The notes beneath the pieces were generated by a model. It was not told the DNA's origin. It saw only the letters and a program-made list of their open reading frames with translations, and did not search any database. A DNA stretch of 64,000 nucleotides from assembly GCF_004362045.1 (NCBI RefSeq), contig NZ_SNWX01000006.1, positions 1 to 64,000 on the forward strand, written 5' to 3'. Below are positions 7,949 through 15,869 of the stretch, one piece after another. Every line of letters starts with the position of its first letter. The first letter of the stretch is position 1. Origin of the DNA: Halanaerobium saccharolyticum. GTDB taxonomy: Bacteria; Bacillota; Halanaerobiia; Halanaerobiales; Halanaerobiaceae. The translations under genes were made by a program, and so were the position numbers.

Positions 7949-9424
7949 TTGGCAGAAAAAAATACCCAAGACAATCAAAAATCAAAAAAGAAACATAAAT
8001 GGATAGGAGTTTTCCTGATAGCTCTACTCTTATTATTTATTGGACTGGCTGGTTATTACTTAGAAAGAGATTTAGAGCCAGTACCTGATAATCAAGTTGA
8101 GAAAAGTGAAGACACAGCTATTACTTCAGATATGAAAACAGAAAAAGATAAGGTAGCTACAAAACAACCAGCTGAAAAGACTGAAAGCGATGCTCCTCCT
8201 GTAGAAGACGAGGATAATGGCATGACTTCTGAGTCTTATAAAAAAGATACAGTTAAAACTGACAGTGGGGTAGAACCTAAAAGTGATACAGCTGATACCG
8301 AAAAAACCTCTGTTAAAGAGAGCAAAAGCGGTATTAAAAATGGTAGTTTAGATGAGTCAGATACGGCAGGTCAAAAAGAGGAAGTCGATCAAAAAGACAA
8401 AGAGAAAAAGTTAGAAACTGAGTTAAATAAAGGAGAAACTGACGATACTACAGCAGAAGATAGTTCAGTGGAGACAGAAGAACAAACAGTAACTGGTGAC
8501 CAGAGTCAGGAAACTACTCCGGAAGCAGAGGATTCTGGCCAGACAGATCTTGAGCAAGAGAGTGATAAGAACGTTGAAGTTGAAGAGGAAGAAGTTGAAA
8601 TGTCTGCTAAACCTGAGAAAGAAGAAGATATTACTCAGGAAAGAGAAAAACAGCTAAAAAGCGAAGGGCAAATAAACGAAAAAGCCGGAGTAGAGAGAGA
8701 TGAACAGGTAAAAGATGAAACTCAGAATGATTTTGCCCGGGAATTAGAAGATCCATCTCTATTGGATCGAATTTTATCTATTCTGGGTTTATCGGAAAGT
8801 GATTTTACTCAGGATTTAAACATATTATTTGTTGGACTTGATAGCGAAGAAAGTGTAGCAATTGGAAGTGTGGAAGCTGATTCTATAATGCTTGCTAAAT
8901 TAAGACCCGGAGCAAACAAGCTGCTGGTAAAACATATTAATGAAGATACAAAATATAAAGGGCAGTTATTAAGAAAATATCATAATGGGGATATTCAGTC
9001 GGCAGTAGAAGAAATTACTGCTACCGAAATTGATTATTATGTCTATCTTAGGTATCAGGGATTTGAAAAGGTAATTGATGAATTAGGTGGAGTACAGATA
9101 ACTCTTAAACAGGAAATAAGGGTGCCTGGTCTGGGTCTTAATTTAAAAGAAGGAAATAATCTATTGTCCGGAAAAGAAGCATTGAATTTTGTTCGCTGGA
9201 GAAGTTCTGATTCAATGGCTAGGTTTGAAAGGCAGAAATTATTAATTAATGCTGTACTCTCAAAGCTAAAGTCTAATAATATACTTTTCAATGTTAAAGA
9301 ACTTTATAATACAATTGTTAAAAGTTACAATTCCATAGAAACAGACATCAACCCAGTACTGGCGGCAGAGATATTTAATTATATTAGAGAAAATGACAAA
9401 TTAAAGCTAGAGTTTATTGAATAG
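7949..9424 (+). CDS. LytR-CpsA-Psr (LCP) family envelope protein with a long acidic linker
   Basis: The 491-residue protein starts at TTG 7949, eight bases after GGGAGG. It has a short cytoplasmic part, one membrane helix (about 18-36), a roughly 230-residue disordered Glu/Lys/Asp/Thr/Ser linker (about 45-285) and a C-terminal LCP domain (about 289-450). LCP motifs seen: ILFVGLD, ADSIMLAKL, AVEEITATEIDYYVYL, ELGGVQI, LLSGKEALNFVRWR, SMARFERQ. LCP enzymes transfer lipid-linked glycopolymers to acceptors such as peptidoglycan. The usual Arg before the ADTIML-like motif is Glu309 here, while the later Arg/Asp cluster is kept, so transferase activity is uncertain. Confidence 0.83.
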   Translation: MAEKNTQDNQKSKKKHKWIGVFLIALLLLFIGLAGYYLERDLEPVPDNQVEKSEDTAITSDMKTEKDKVATKQPAEKTESDAPPVEDEDNGMTSESYKKDTVKTDSGVEPKSDTADTEKTSVKESKSGIKNGSLDESDTAGQKEEVDQKDKEKKLETELNKGETDDTTAEDSSVETEEQTVTGDQSQETTPEAEDSGQTDLEQESDKNVEVEEEEVEMSAKPEKEEDITQEREKQLKSEGQINEKAGVERDEQVKDETQNDFARELEDPSLLDRILSILGLSESDFTQDLNILFVGLDSEESVAIGSVEADSIMLAKLRPGANKLLVKHINEDTKYKGQLLRKYHNGDIQSAVEEITATEIDYYVYLRYQGFEKVIDELGGVQITLKQEIRVPGLGLNLKEGNNLLSGKEALNFVRWRSSDSMARFERQKLLINAVLSKLKSNNILFNVKELYNTIVKSYNSIETDINPVLAAEIFNYIRENDKLKLEFIE

Positions 9425-9537
9425 AATATAAAAAATAAGCTTTTGAGAAAAAAATTATCTGTAGTAGTTTTTTTAAGTATTTAGTAGTATATTTAACATA
9501 AAATTATTTAATTACTGATAACAGTCTATATTGAATT

Positions 9538-9566
9538 TTGACTTAAAGTAGCTTTTTATATATACT
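9538..9566 (+). promoter_or_regulatory. Promoter of tRNA operon Val-Asp-Phe-Gly-Cys
   Basis: TTGACT (9538-9543) and TATACT (9561-9566) are 17 bp apart, 44 bp before the first tRNA. Confidence 0.75.
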
Positions 9567-9609
9567 AGTTATTGCTGATGCGGTAATTATGCTTTTAATT
9601 ACTGCTGAG

Positions 9610-9685
9610 GGGCGAATAGCTCAGTTGGGAGAGCACCTGCCTTACAAGCAGGGGGTCACAGGTTCGAGCCCTGTTTCGCCCACCA
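9610..9685 (+). tRNA. tRNA-Val (UAC)
   Basis: Acceptor GGGCGAA/TTCGCCC, anticodon loop CTTACAA, encoded CCA. Confidence 0.97.
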
Positions 9686-9763
9686 TTTTTATTTGCAAAT
9701 TTAATAAAAGAAGTTGTGTTAGATGTTTTATTCCTGATTTTCTAGATACTACTTCTTAAACGC

Positions 9764-9840
9764 GGAGGTGTAGCGTAGCGGTTTAACGCGCCGGCCTGTC
9801 AAGCCGGAGATCGCGGGTTCAAATCCCGTCTCCTCCGCCA
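9764..9840 (+). tRNA. tRNA-Asp (GUC)
   Basis: Anticodon loop CTGTCAA, G73 discriminator (an Asp identity element), encoded CCA. The acceptor GGAGGTG against CTCCTCC contains one U-U mismatch at pair 6-67. Confidence 0.95.
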
Positions 9841-9844
9841 TTTT

Positions 9845-9920
9845 GGTGGGATAGCTCAGTCGGTAGAGCAGTGGATTGAAAATCCACGTGTCGACAGTTC
9901 GATTCTGTCTCCCACCACCA
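9845..9920 (+). tRNA. tRNA-Phe (GAA), copy 2
   Basis: Identical to the tRNA-Phe gene at 3970-4045, including the CCA end. Confidence 0.97.
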
Positions 9921-9925
9921 TTTTT

Positions 9926-10000
9926 GCGGGAATAGCTCAGTGGTAGAGCATCACGTTGCCAACGTGAGGGTCGCGAGTTCAAATCTCGTTTCCCGCTCCA
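9926..10000 (+). tRNA. tRNA-Gly (GCC)
   Basis: Acceptor GCGGGAA/TTCCCGC, anticodon loop TTGCCAA, encoded CCA. Confidence 0.97.
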
Positions 10001-10016
10001 TTTTATTTGCAGCCTG

Positions 10017-10091
10017 GGCGGCATAGCCAAGTGGTAAGGCAGAGGACTGCAAATCCTTTATTCGGCGGTTCAAATCCGTCTGCCGCCTCCA
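10017..10091 (+). tRNA. tRNA-Cys (GCA)
   Basis: Acceptor GGCGGCA/TGCCGCC, anticodon loop CTGCAAA, U73 discriminator, encoded CCA. Confidence 0.97.
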
Positions 10092-10107
10092 ATTCATTAT
10101 TACTGAT

Positions 10108-10152
10108 ATAACAGCCATTGCGGCTGTTATTAAAATTATTATTTTTTTATTT
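10108..10152 (+). terminator. Probable terminator of the Val-Cys tRNA operon
   Basis: ATAACAGCC (10108-10116) and GGCTGTTAT (10122-10130) form a stem. The T-rich tract comes only after a short A/T spacer, so strength is uncertain. Confidence 0.6.
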
Positions 10153-10247
10153 GCTTGACAAAAGGTGCCCGTATTGGTGCCATTTTATTATTTTAGAAGC
10201 ATTAAATAAAAGTTTATTAACAATTTAAATAATTTGAAATATTTATC

Positions 10248-10276
10248 TTGACAAATTTGAGAACCATTGATATAAT
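10248..10276 (+). promoter_or_regulatory. Promoter of tRNA operon Leu-Val-Leu
   Basis: Consensus TTGACA (10248-10253) and TATAAT (10271-10276) are 17 bp apart. GTCGCAAG begins 8 bases after the -10 box. Confidence 0.88.
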
Positions 10277-10308
10277 ACAAAATGTCGCAAGTTAAATGTT
10301 ACATATTT

Positions 10309-10397
10309 GCCGGGGTGGCGGAATTGGCAGACGCATCGGACTTAAAATCCGGTGGGAATTTATTCCCGTGTCGGTTCGAGCCCGACCCCCGGCACCA
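10309..10397 (+). tRNA. tRNA-Leu (UAA), copy 1
   Basis: Class II tRNA with acceptor GCCGGGG/CCCCGGC, anticodon loop CTTAAAA, a long variable arm and encoded CCA. It is identical to the copy at 10551-10639. Confidence 0.97.
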
Positions 10398-10459
10398 CTT
10401 TTTGCTTGCACATTTTTTCTTTTTCATAGTAAGTTGAAAGTGCTAACTTAATATTTTAA

Positions 10460-10536
10460 GTTGGTATAGCTCAGTTGGTCAGAGCGCTACGTTGACATCG
10501 TAGAGGCCAGTGGTTCGAATCCACTTACCAACACCA
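10460..10536 (+). tRNA. tRNA-Val (GAC)
   Basis: Acceptor GTTGGTA/TACCAAC, anticodon loop TTGACAT, encoded CCA. It sits between the two identical tRNA-Leu copies. Confidence 0.96.
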
Positions 10537-10550
10537 TTTTAATAATATTT

Positions 10551-10639
10551 GCCGGGGTGGCGGAATTGGCAGACGCATCGGACTTAAAATCCGGTGGGAA
10601 TTTATTCCCGTGTCGGTTCGAGCCCGACCCCCGGCACCA
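10551..10639 (+). tRNA. tRNA-Leu (UAA), copy 2
   Basis: Identical to the gene at 10309-10397. The identity also covers the few bases before it (ATATTTGCC against TAATATTTGCC), which points to a recent local duplication. Confidence 0.97.
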
Positions 10640-10651
10640 CTTTGATGATTT

Positions 10652-10678
10652 GACCACTGTTGGTGGTCTTTTTTTATT
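10652..10678 (+). terminator. Terminator of the Leu-Val-Leu tRNA operon
   Basis: GACCAC and GTGGTC arms close a short loop and are followed by a T-run. Confidence 0.9.
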
Positions 10679-10787
10679 TATTATACAGTGACACCAATTG
10701 GCTTCCAGGCTTTTAATACTTTAATTGGGATATTGGTAGAAACAGCAGTAATTTCTCTTCAAGCTGTAAAAAATAAATAATAATCAC

Positions 10788-10816
10788 TTGACTTTTTAAC
10801 AAATAAAAACTATAAT
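10788..10816 (+). promoter_or_regulatory. Promoter of thrS
   Basis: TTGACT (10788-10793) and TATAAT (10811-10816) with 17 bp between, just before the T-box leader. The 100 bp between the tRNA terminator and this promoter hold nothing recognisable. Confidence 0.85.
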
Positions 10817-10823
10817 GAAAGAA

Positions 10824-11105
10824 ATAAATATTCAAATGCCCTGATAGGGAAGAGTAAATTTATCTGTAAGTTACAAGAGAATTGTGCCGACGGCTGAAAG
10901 CACATAGCTTAACAGTAAGTTGAAAACCACCCTGGAGCAGATAGGAGGAATAAAGTATTTCTATCCGGTTAAACCGTTATCTTATTAAGGGAATAATGAT
11001 TTTAACTATTCTATCTTTAATCTAGAATAGAGATAATTATTATTAACTAGAGTGGAACCGCGCAGTCCGTCGTCTCTATAATGAGATGAGGGATTTTTTT
11101 GATTT
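10824..11105 (+). promoter_or_regulatory. T-box riboswitch of thrS (Thr)
   Basis: The leader has the T-box sequence AGAGTGGAACCGCG (11049-11062), whose TGGA pairs with the UCCA end of uncharged tRNA-Thr. The stem I apical part, AGAGTAAA and the 3' flank of the specifier loop are present; ACC at 10926-10928 is the likely Thr specifier codon. A terminator stem (11077-11101, one mismatch) with a T-run follows. Uncharged tRNA-Thr should stabilise the antiterminator and switch thrS on. Confidence 0.93.
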
Positions 11106-11206
11106 TATATAAGAAAATTAGATTTAGGATGACCCACTCGATGTGCTAATACTAAATCAACCATGCTTAAAAAGAAGATTTATTAAATTTATAAGGAGGA
11201 AATGAT

Positions 11207-13138
11207 ATGGTGGAAAAAGTTAAGGTAACATTACCTGATGGTTCAGTTAAGGAATATGAACCCGGAACAACAGTAGAAGACGTTGCTTATTCTATTGGCA
11301 GTGGTTTAGGTAGAGATGCGATTGCTGGAGTTGTAGACGGGAAAGAAGTAGATGCCTATTATCCGATTGAAAAAGATGTGGAGCTTTCTATTATTACTAT
11401 CGACAGTGATGATGCTCTGGATATTATTCGTCACACAACCTCACATGTGATGGCTCAGGCAGTAAAAAGACTTTATGATAATGTACAGGTTGCAATTGGA
11501 CCTACAATAGAAGAGGGTTTTTATTATGATTTTAATTTAGAGGAAAATTTTAATGAAGATTCTTTGACAGAAATTGAAGCTGAGATGGAAAAGATTATCG
11601 AGGAAGATATAGAAATCCAGAGAAAAGAACTTCCCCGTCAAGAAGCAATTGAATTAATGGAAGAAAGAAATGAAAAATATAAACTGGAATTAATAGAGGA
11701 ATTGGATGATCAGATGATTAGTCTCTATTTTCAGGGAGATTATGTTGATCTCTGCCGCGGACCTCATCTTCCCTCTACAGGCTATATAAAGGCTTTTAAG
11801 CTGCTTAATGTTGCTGGAGCTTACTGGCGTGGAGATGAGAACAATGAGATGCTGCAGCGGATTTATGGTACTGCTTTTGCCAGCGAAAAAGATTTAGAGA
11901 AATATCTGCATAGAGTAGAAGAAGCTAAAAAACGTGATCACAGAAAACTTGGCAAGGAACTTGATCTTTTCAGCATGCAGGATGAAGGAAGAGGTTTTCC
12001 TTTTTTCCATCCGAAAGGGATGGCTCTCAGAAATGAATTGATTGATTTTTGGAAAGAAGAGCACCGCAAGGCTGGATATGAAGAGATTAAAACTCCTATT
12101 ATTTTAGATGAGTCTCTCTGGCATCAATCAGGACACTGGGACCATTATCAGGATAATATGTATTTTACCGAAATTGATGGAGAAACTCATGCTGTTAAAC
12201 CAATGAACTGCCCCGGTGGGATTTTAGTTTATAAAGATTCGATGCACAGTTATCGTGAGCTTCCAATTAGAATGGCTGAACTGGGACTGGTACATCGTCA
12301 TGAAATGTCCGGAGCCCTCCACGGATTAATGAGAGTTAGAAGCTTTACTCAGGATGATGCTCATATTTACTGTCTCCCGACTCAAATTGAAGATGAATTA
12401 AGTGGGGTTATTAAGCTAGTTGATAAAATTTACAGTGCCTTTGGATTTAACTATAATGTTGAGTTAAGTACTAAACCCGAAAAAGCAATGGGAGATGAGG
12501 CACTCTGGGATAAAGCAACTGACGCTCTGCGTAATGCGATAGAGAAAAATGGACTGGATTATGAAGTCAACGAAGGTGATGGAGCTTTTTATGGTCCTAA
12601 AATTGACTTTCATTTAGAAGACAGCCTCGGCAGAACCTGGCAGTGTGGAACAATCCAGCTTGACTTCCAGATGCCGGAACGTTTCGATTTAAGCTATATA
12701 GGACAGGATGGAGATGAGCACCGGCCGGTAATGATTCACCGTGCAATTTATGGTAGTATTGAGCGTTTCATTGGAATCTTAATTGAACACTTTGCAGGTG
12801 CTTTTCCAACCTGGATGGCCCCGGTACAGGTAGAAATTATTCCTGTTTCTGATGATCAGATTGATTATGCACTTAAAGTTAAAGAAGCTCTAAAAGAAGA
12901 AAATATTAGAGTTGAGGTTGACAGCCGTTCAGAACAGGTAGGTTACAAAATACGAGATGCTCAGGTTAAACAGGTACCCTATATGTTAATTGTAGGTGGA
13001 CGTGAAGAAGAAAATGGAACTGTGTCTGTACGGGATAGACGTGAAGGTGACTTAGGAACAAGTAATTTAGAGGAATTTAAAGCTAATATTTTAGAAGAAA
13101 TTGAAGCAAAAGAAATTAATACAGAAGATATCGAATAG
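11207..13138 (+). CDS. thrS: Threonyl-tRNA synthetase
   Basis: A complete 643-residue class II synthetase charging tRNA-Thr. Domains in order: TGS (about 1-62, VKVTLPDGSVKEYEPG), editing domain with HTTSHVMAQAVKRLY and later CRGPHLPSTG, catalytic core with motif 2 (HRHEMSGALHGLMRVRSFTQDDAH) and motif 3 (HRAIYGSIERFIGILIEH), zinc ligand Cys in MNCPGG, and the anticodon-binding domain from about 535. The ATG is preceded by AAGGAGG. Expression is set by the T-box leader upstream, and transcription ends at 13152-13185. Confidence 0.98.
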   Translation: MVEKVKVTLPDGSVKEYEPGTTVEDVAYSIGSGLGRDAIAGVVDGKEVDAYYPIEKDVELSIITIDSDDALDIIRHTTSHVMAQAVKRLYDNVQVAIGPTIEEGFYYDFNLEENFNEDSLTEIEAEMEKIIEEDIEIQRKELPRQEAIELMEERNEKYKLELIEELDDQMISLYFQGDYVDLCRGPHLPSTGYIKAFKLLNVAGAYWRGDENNEMLQRIYGTAFASEKDLEKYLHRVEEAKKRDHRKLGKELDLFSMQDEGRGFPFFHPKGMALRNELIDFWKEEHRKAGYEEIKTPIILDESLWHQSGHWDHYQDNMYFTEIDGETHAVKPMNCPGGILVYKDSMHSYRELPIRMAELGLVHRHEMSGALHGLMRVRSFTQDDAHIYCLPTQIEDELSGVIKLVDKIYSAFGFNYNVELSTKPEKAMGDEALWDKATDALRNAIEKNGLDYEVNEGDGAFYGPKIDFHLEDSLGRTWQCGTIQLDFQMPERFDLSYIGQDGDEHRPVMIHRAIYGSIERFIGILIEHFAGAFPTWMAPVQVEIIPVSDDQIDYALKVKEALKEENIRVEVDSRSEQVGYKIRDAQVKQVPYMLIVGGREEENGTVSVRDRREGDLGTSNLEEFKANILEEIEAKEINTEDIE

Positions 13139-13151
13139 AGTTTTGTTAATT

Positions 13152-13185
13152 AACTTTCCTTCAGCTTATTCTGGAGGAAAGTTTT
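13152..13185 (+). terminator. Terminator of thrS
   Basis: AACTTTCCT and AGGAAAGTT arms with an inner TCAG/CTGG pairing, followed by TTT. Confidence 0.8.
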
Positions 13186-13196
13186 TGAAATATTTC

Positions 13197-13225
13197 TTGA
13201 CACTATTACCACCCTGTGCTATAAT
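13197..13225 (+). promoter_or_regulatory. Promoter of infC-rpmI-rplT
   Basis: TTGACA (13197-13202) and TATAAT (13220-13225), 17 bp apart. Confidence 0.88.
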
Positions 13226-13231
13226 TATTAA

Positions 13232-13400
13232 GGAAAACAAAGTAGAAGCACCTGTTTCTCACCAGTCAGAACTGGTTAATATCAGTTTCTCGTTTAGAAT
13301 TTTAATTTCTGCGGGAAAAGTAGACTTATCTTTAGGGATAGTCTATCTTTAGCTGATTACTGTATTTAACGGGTGGTTTCTACCACTCGTTTTTTTGTTT
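13232..13400 (+). promoter_or_regulatory. L20-type autoregulatory leader of infC-rpmI-rplT
   Basis: About 170 nt of structured leader precede infC. It starts with GTAGAAGCACCTGTTTCTCACC, typical of firmicute infC leaders, contains CCAGTC/GACTGG-like pairings, and ends in a terminator (CGGGTGG/CCACTCG, then T7, 13370-13398). In Bacillus the homologous leader binds ribosomal protein L20 and terminates transcription when L20 is in excess. The assignment rests on position, terminator and the 5' motif; I cannot fold it here. Confidence 0.72.
13370..13398 (+). terminator. Attenuator terminator of the infC leader
   Basis: CGGGTGG and CCACTCG arms close TTTCTA and lead into seven T, 40 bp before infC. 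Confidence 0.85.
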
Positions 13401-13437
13401 ATATTGGTTTTTTATATCACTCAGGAGGTGCATAAAT

Positions 13438-13956
13438 ATCGTTAATGATTTAAGGGTTAATGATCGCATTAGAGCAAGAGAGGTTCGTCTGATCGATCAA
13501 GAAGGTGAGCAAGTTGGTATCAAGTCGCTGGATGATGCATTGGATAGAGCAGCAGAACAGGGTTTGGACTTAGTAGAAGTTGCTCCACAGGCTAATCCAC
13601 CTGTATGCAGAGTTATGGATTATGGAAAGTACAAATATGAGCAGGCTAAAAAGGAAAAAGAAGCCAAAAAGAACCAGAACGTAATGAATGTTAAAGAGGT
13701 TCAGATGGGTGTTAAAATTGAAGATCACGACTTTAATGTTAAATTAAAGCAGGCTCGCAGATTCCTCAATGATAAGGATAAAGTTAAGGTAAGAATTCGC
13801 TTTAGGGGAAGAGAAATGATGCATAAAGAATTAGGATATGATCTGATGGACCGCCTAATTGAACAGACTAAAGATATTGGTAAGGTAGAAAGCAAGCCGA
13901 AAATGGAAGGTAGAAATATGATGATGTTTCTAACTCCCGAAAGTGATAAACAGTAG
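13438..13956 (+). CDS. infC: Translation initiation factor IF-3, starting at AUC
   Basis: The 172-residue IF-3 has a complete N-domain (VNDLRVNDRIRAREVRLIDQEG) that is open only upstream of the first ATG (13540). The reading frame begins at ATC 13438, seven bases after a perfect AGGAGGTG; no ATG, GTG or TTG lies between. IF-3 genes classically start with a rare codon (AUU in E. coli) so that IF-3 represses its own translation. The C-domain (IKLK-type VKVRIRFRGREMMHKELGYDL) is intact. IF-3 binds the 30S subunit and proofreads initiator tRNA. First gene of infC-rpmI-rplT. Confidence 0.95.
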   Translation: MVNDLRVNDRIRAREVRLIDQEGEQVGIKSLDDALDRAAEQGLDLVEVAPQANPPVCRVMDYGKYKYEQAKKEKEAKKNQNVMNVKEVQMGVKIEDHDFNVKLKQARRFLNDKDKVKVRIRFRGREMMHKELGYDLMDRLIEQTKDIGKVESKPKMEGRNMMMFLTPESDKQ

Positions 13957-14053
13957 TCAATTAAACAACTTAGAATCCACTTTAATTACCGGCTTAATTA
14001 CAGGGTTATTTTAGAAATCATTTTTGATTATTACAGTATTAGGAGGTTAAATC

Positions 14054-14248
14054 ATGCCAAAGCAAAAAACACACAAGGGTATAGCTAAGAGAGTTAAAGT
14101 TACTGCTAATGGTAAGCTTAAGCATCACAAAGGATTTCACAGTCATATTTTAACTAAGAAATCTGGAAATAGAAAAAGACAGTTACGTAAAGCTAAATTA
14201 TTAAGCAAAAGTTATCAGAAGAAATATAAGAAATTATTACATGGATAA
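14054..14248 (+). CDS. rpmI: 50S ribosomal protein L35
   Basis: A 64-residue, strongly basic protein starting [31 protein letters not shown]-like sequence, the L35 signature. It is a late-assembling 50S component. Ribosome binding site AGGAGG; located between infC and rplT as in most Firmicutes. Confidence 0.97.
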   Translation: MPKQKTHKGIAKRVKVTANGKLKHHKGFHSHILTKKSGNRKRQLRKAKLLSKSYQKKYKKLLHG

Positions 14249-14313
14249 ACCGCAATAATAAAATAAGATAAAAAATAATATATGCTAAAATTTTGGAAGG
14301 AGTGTCATTTAAG

Positions 14314-14673
14314 ATGCCACGTGTAAAAAGAGGAAATAAGGCGCGCAAGCGTAGAAAAAAAGTTTTGAAGATGGCTAAGGGATATTTTGGTTCCCGCAGT
14401 AAGTTATATCGTCCTGCAAATCAGGCGGTAATGAAATCTTTACATTATGCTTATAGAGATAGAAGAAATAAAAAGAGAGAATTTAGAAAGCTCTGGATTA
14501 CCAGAATCAATGCAGCAGCTAGAAATGAAGGTCTTTCTTACAGTCGTTTCATTAATGGTTTAAGACAGGCTGATGTAGAAATCGACCGCAAAATGTTAGC
14601 TGACTTAGCAGTTAATGATTCTGATGGATTTGCTGATTTAGTAGATCTGGCAAAAGAGAAATTAGGAAACTAG
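14314..14673 (+). CDS. rplT: 50S ribosomal protein L20
   Basis: A 119-residue basic protein beginning [19 protein letters not shown] with the L20 core [18 protein letters not shown] and [15 protein letters not shown]. It binds 23S rRNA early in 50S assembly and, in Bacillus, represses this operon through the leader. The start is ATG 14314 with GAAGGAG upstream; an in-frame TTG at 14293 would add seven residues not found in the family. Confidence 0.97.
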   Translation: MPRVKRGNKARKRRKKVLKMAKGYFGSRSKLYRPANQAVMKSLHYAYRDRRNKKREFRKLWITRINAAARNEGLSYSRFINGLRQADVEIDRKMLADLAVNDSDGFADLVDLAKEKLGN

Positions 14674-14677
14674 TTAA

Positions 14678-15490
14678 ATGAATATAATCAGCAGTTCTCA
14701 AAATGATAAAGTCAAATATCTAAATAAGCTTTACCGGAGTAGAAACAGACGCAAAGAAGGTGTCTTTATTCTGGAAGGTAAAAGGCTTATTGAGGCTGCG
14801 CTAGCAGGGGGAGCAGACTTTAGACAGGTCTTTCTTACTCCTGCTTTTTTTAAATCAGCTGAAAATGATAATCTGCTGGCTGATTTAAAATTAAAGGCTG
14901 AATTTATTTATATTGAAGAAGATCTTTTAAAAGAAACTGCTTCCACAGTTAATCCTCAGGGAATTCTCGCTGTAGTAAATGAATCCGTATTTAAGGGGAA
15001 TGATTTTTATCAGCAGGCCGAAAAAATACTACTTCTAGATAGAATTCAGGATCCGGGAAACATGGGAACTATGATCAGAACAGCTGTTGCGGCTGGTTTT
15101 GATGGTATTATTGCTCTTAAGGGTTCAGTAGATATTTTTAATCAAAAAGTTATTAGAGCCACCATGGGTGGAATTTTTTCTATTGCTATCAGGCAGAAGC
15201 TGAGTCAGGAAAATTTTCTGGCTGAAATCAAAAGTGAGGCAGCAGAATACGAACTGCTGGCTGCAGATATTCAGGCTGAAGAATATCATTTTGAGCATCA
15301 GTATCAGGATAATTTAATTTTAATGATTGGTAATGAAGCAAATGGACTTGATCAGCAATTATTAGAATCTGCTACTTCAAAAATAAAAATCCCACTGGCT
15401 GGAGAAATTGAATCTTTAAATGCGGCAGTTGCAGCATCAGTTATTTCTTTCGAAATACTTTCCCAGCAGCTAAAAAATAAGTTAAACTAA
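14678..15490 (+). CDS. TrmH/SpoU-family RNA 2'-O-ribose methyltransferase
   Basis: A 270-residue protein with an N-terminal substrate-binding domain (SSSQNDKVKYLNKLYRSRNRRKEGVFILEG) and a C-terminal SPOUT domain holding motifs 1-3: LDRIQDPGNMGTMIRTA, LMIGNEANGLDQ and IPLAGEIESLNAAVAASVISFE. These bind S-adenosylmethionine in a knot and methylate rRNA or tRNA ribose. The exact target is unknown. It starts four bases after rplT, so it shares that transcript, the same place ysgA has in Bacillus. Confidence 0.9.
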   Translation: MNIISSSQNDKVKYLNKLYRSRNRRKEGVFILEGKRLIEAALAGGADFRQVFLTPAFFKSAENDNLLADLKLKAEFIYIEEDLLKETASTVNPQGILAVVNESVFKGNDFYQQAEKILLLDRIQDPGNMGTMIRTAVAAGFDGIIALKGSVDIFNQKVIRATMGGIFSIAIRQKLSQENFLAEIKSEAAEYELLAADIQAEEYHFEHQYQDNLILMIGNEANGLDQQLLESATSKIKIPLAGEIESLNAAVAASVISFEILSQQLKNKLN

Positions 15491-15536
15491 TATTGTTATA
15501 AGTTATTTAATTTAAAGTTTGAGCTTTATTTTTTTC

Positions 15537-15565
15537 TTGTGCGAATATTTTTTATATGGTATAAT
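15537..15565 (+). promoter_or_regulatory. Promoter of pheST
   Basis: TTGTGC (15537-15542) and TATAAT (15560-15565), 17 bp apart, ahead of the T-box leader. Confidence 0.75.
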
Positions 15566-15572
15566 TAAAAAA

Positions 15573-15819
15573 GAATATTATATTTAATGGCTGAGAAGGA
15601 GAGAGTAACTAAAAATGATTCTGACAGAGATTAGCTGCAGCAGCTGGGAGCAGTTAAATTATCAAATTTAGTGAAGTTCACTCTGGAGCTGAGGGCTGAA
15701 TCAAGTAAGCTTTTCCGGAAGTTAATGACTTTCGTTAACAAAAGAAAGTGATTCCACAATTATGTGGGATAATCAGGGTGGTAACACGGTATCTCGTCCC
15801 TTTAGGGCGGGATTTTTTG
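15573..15819 (+). promoter_or_regulatory. T-box riboswitch of pheST (Phe)
   Basis: The T-box sequence AGGGTGGTAACACGG (15775-15789) contains TGGT, which pairs with the ACCA end of the tRNA-Phe genes in this window. The specifier-loop codon is TTC at 15677-15679 (Phe) before an ACTCTGGAG stem flank, and AGAGAGTA lies in stem I. The terminator (TCGTCCC/GGGCGGGA with T6, 15792-15819) follows. Uncharged tRNA-Phe should promote readthrough into pheS. Confidence 0.95.
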
Positions 15820-15869
15820 TATTTTCAGGAGATAAAATTTATCATACATATAATATGGAGGTGTTAGTT

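Noticed and set aside
9749-10030. 93-codon minus-strand reading frame
   Set aside because: It runs antisense through tRNA-Asp, Phe, Gly and Cys genes; repeated RxxxLPLSYSR-like peptides are tRNA shadows.
13101-13352. 83-codon plus-strand reading frame between thrS and infC
   Set aside because: It overlaps the thrS end, a terminator, a promoter and the L20-type leader and has no protein features.
15762-15869. 36-codon N-terminal extension of pheS
   Set aside because: It translates the T-box antiterminator and terminator. The ribosome binding site GGAGGTG and TTG 15870 mark the true start.
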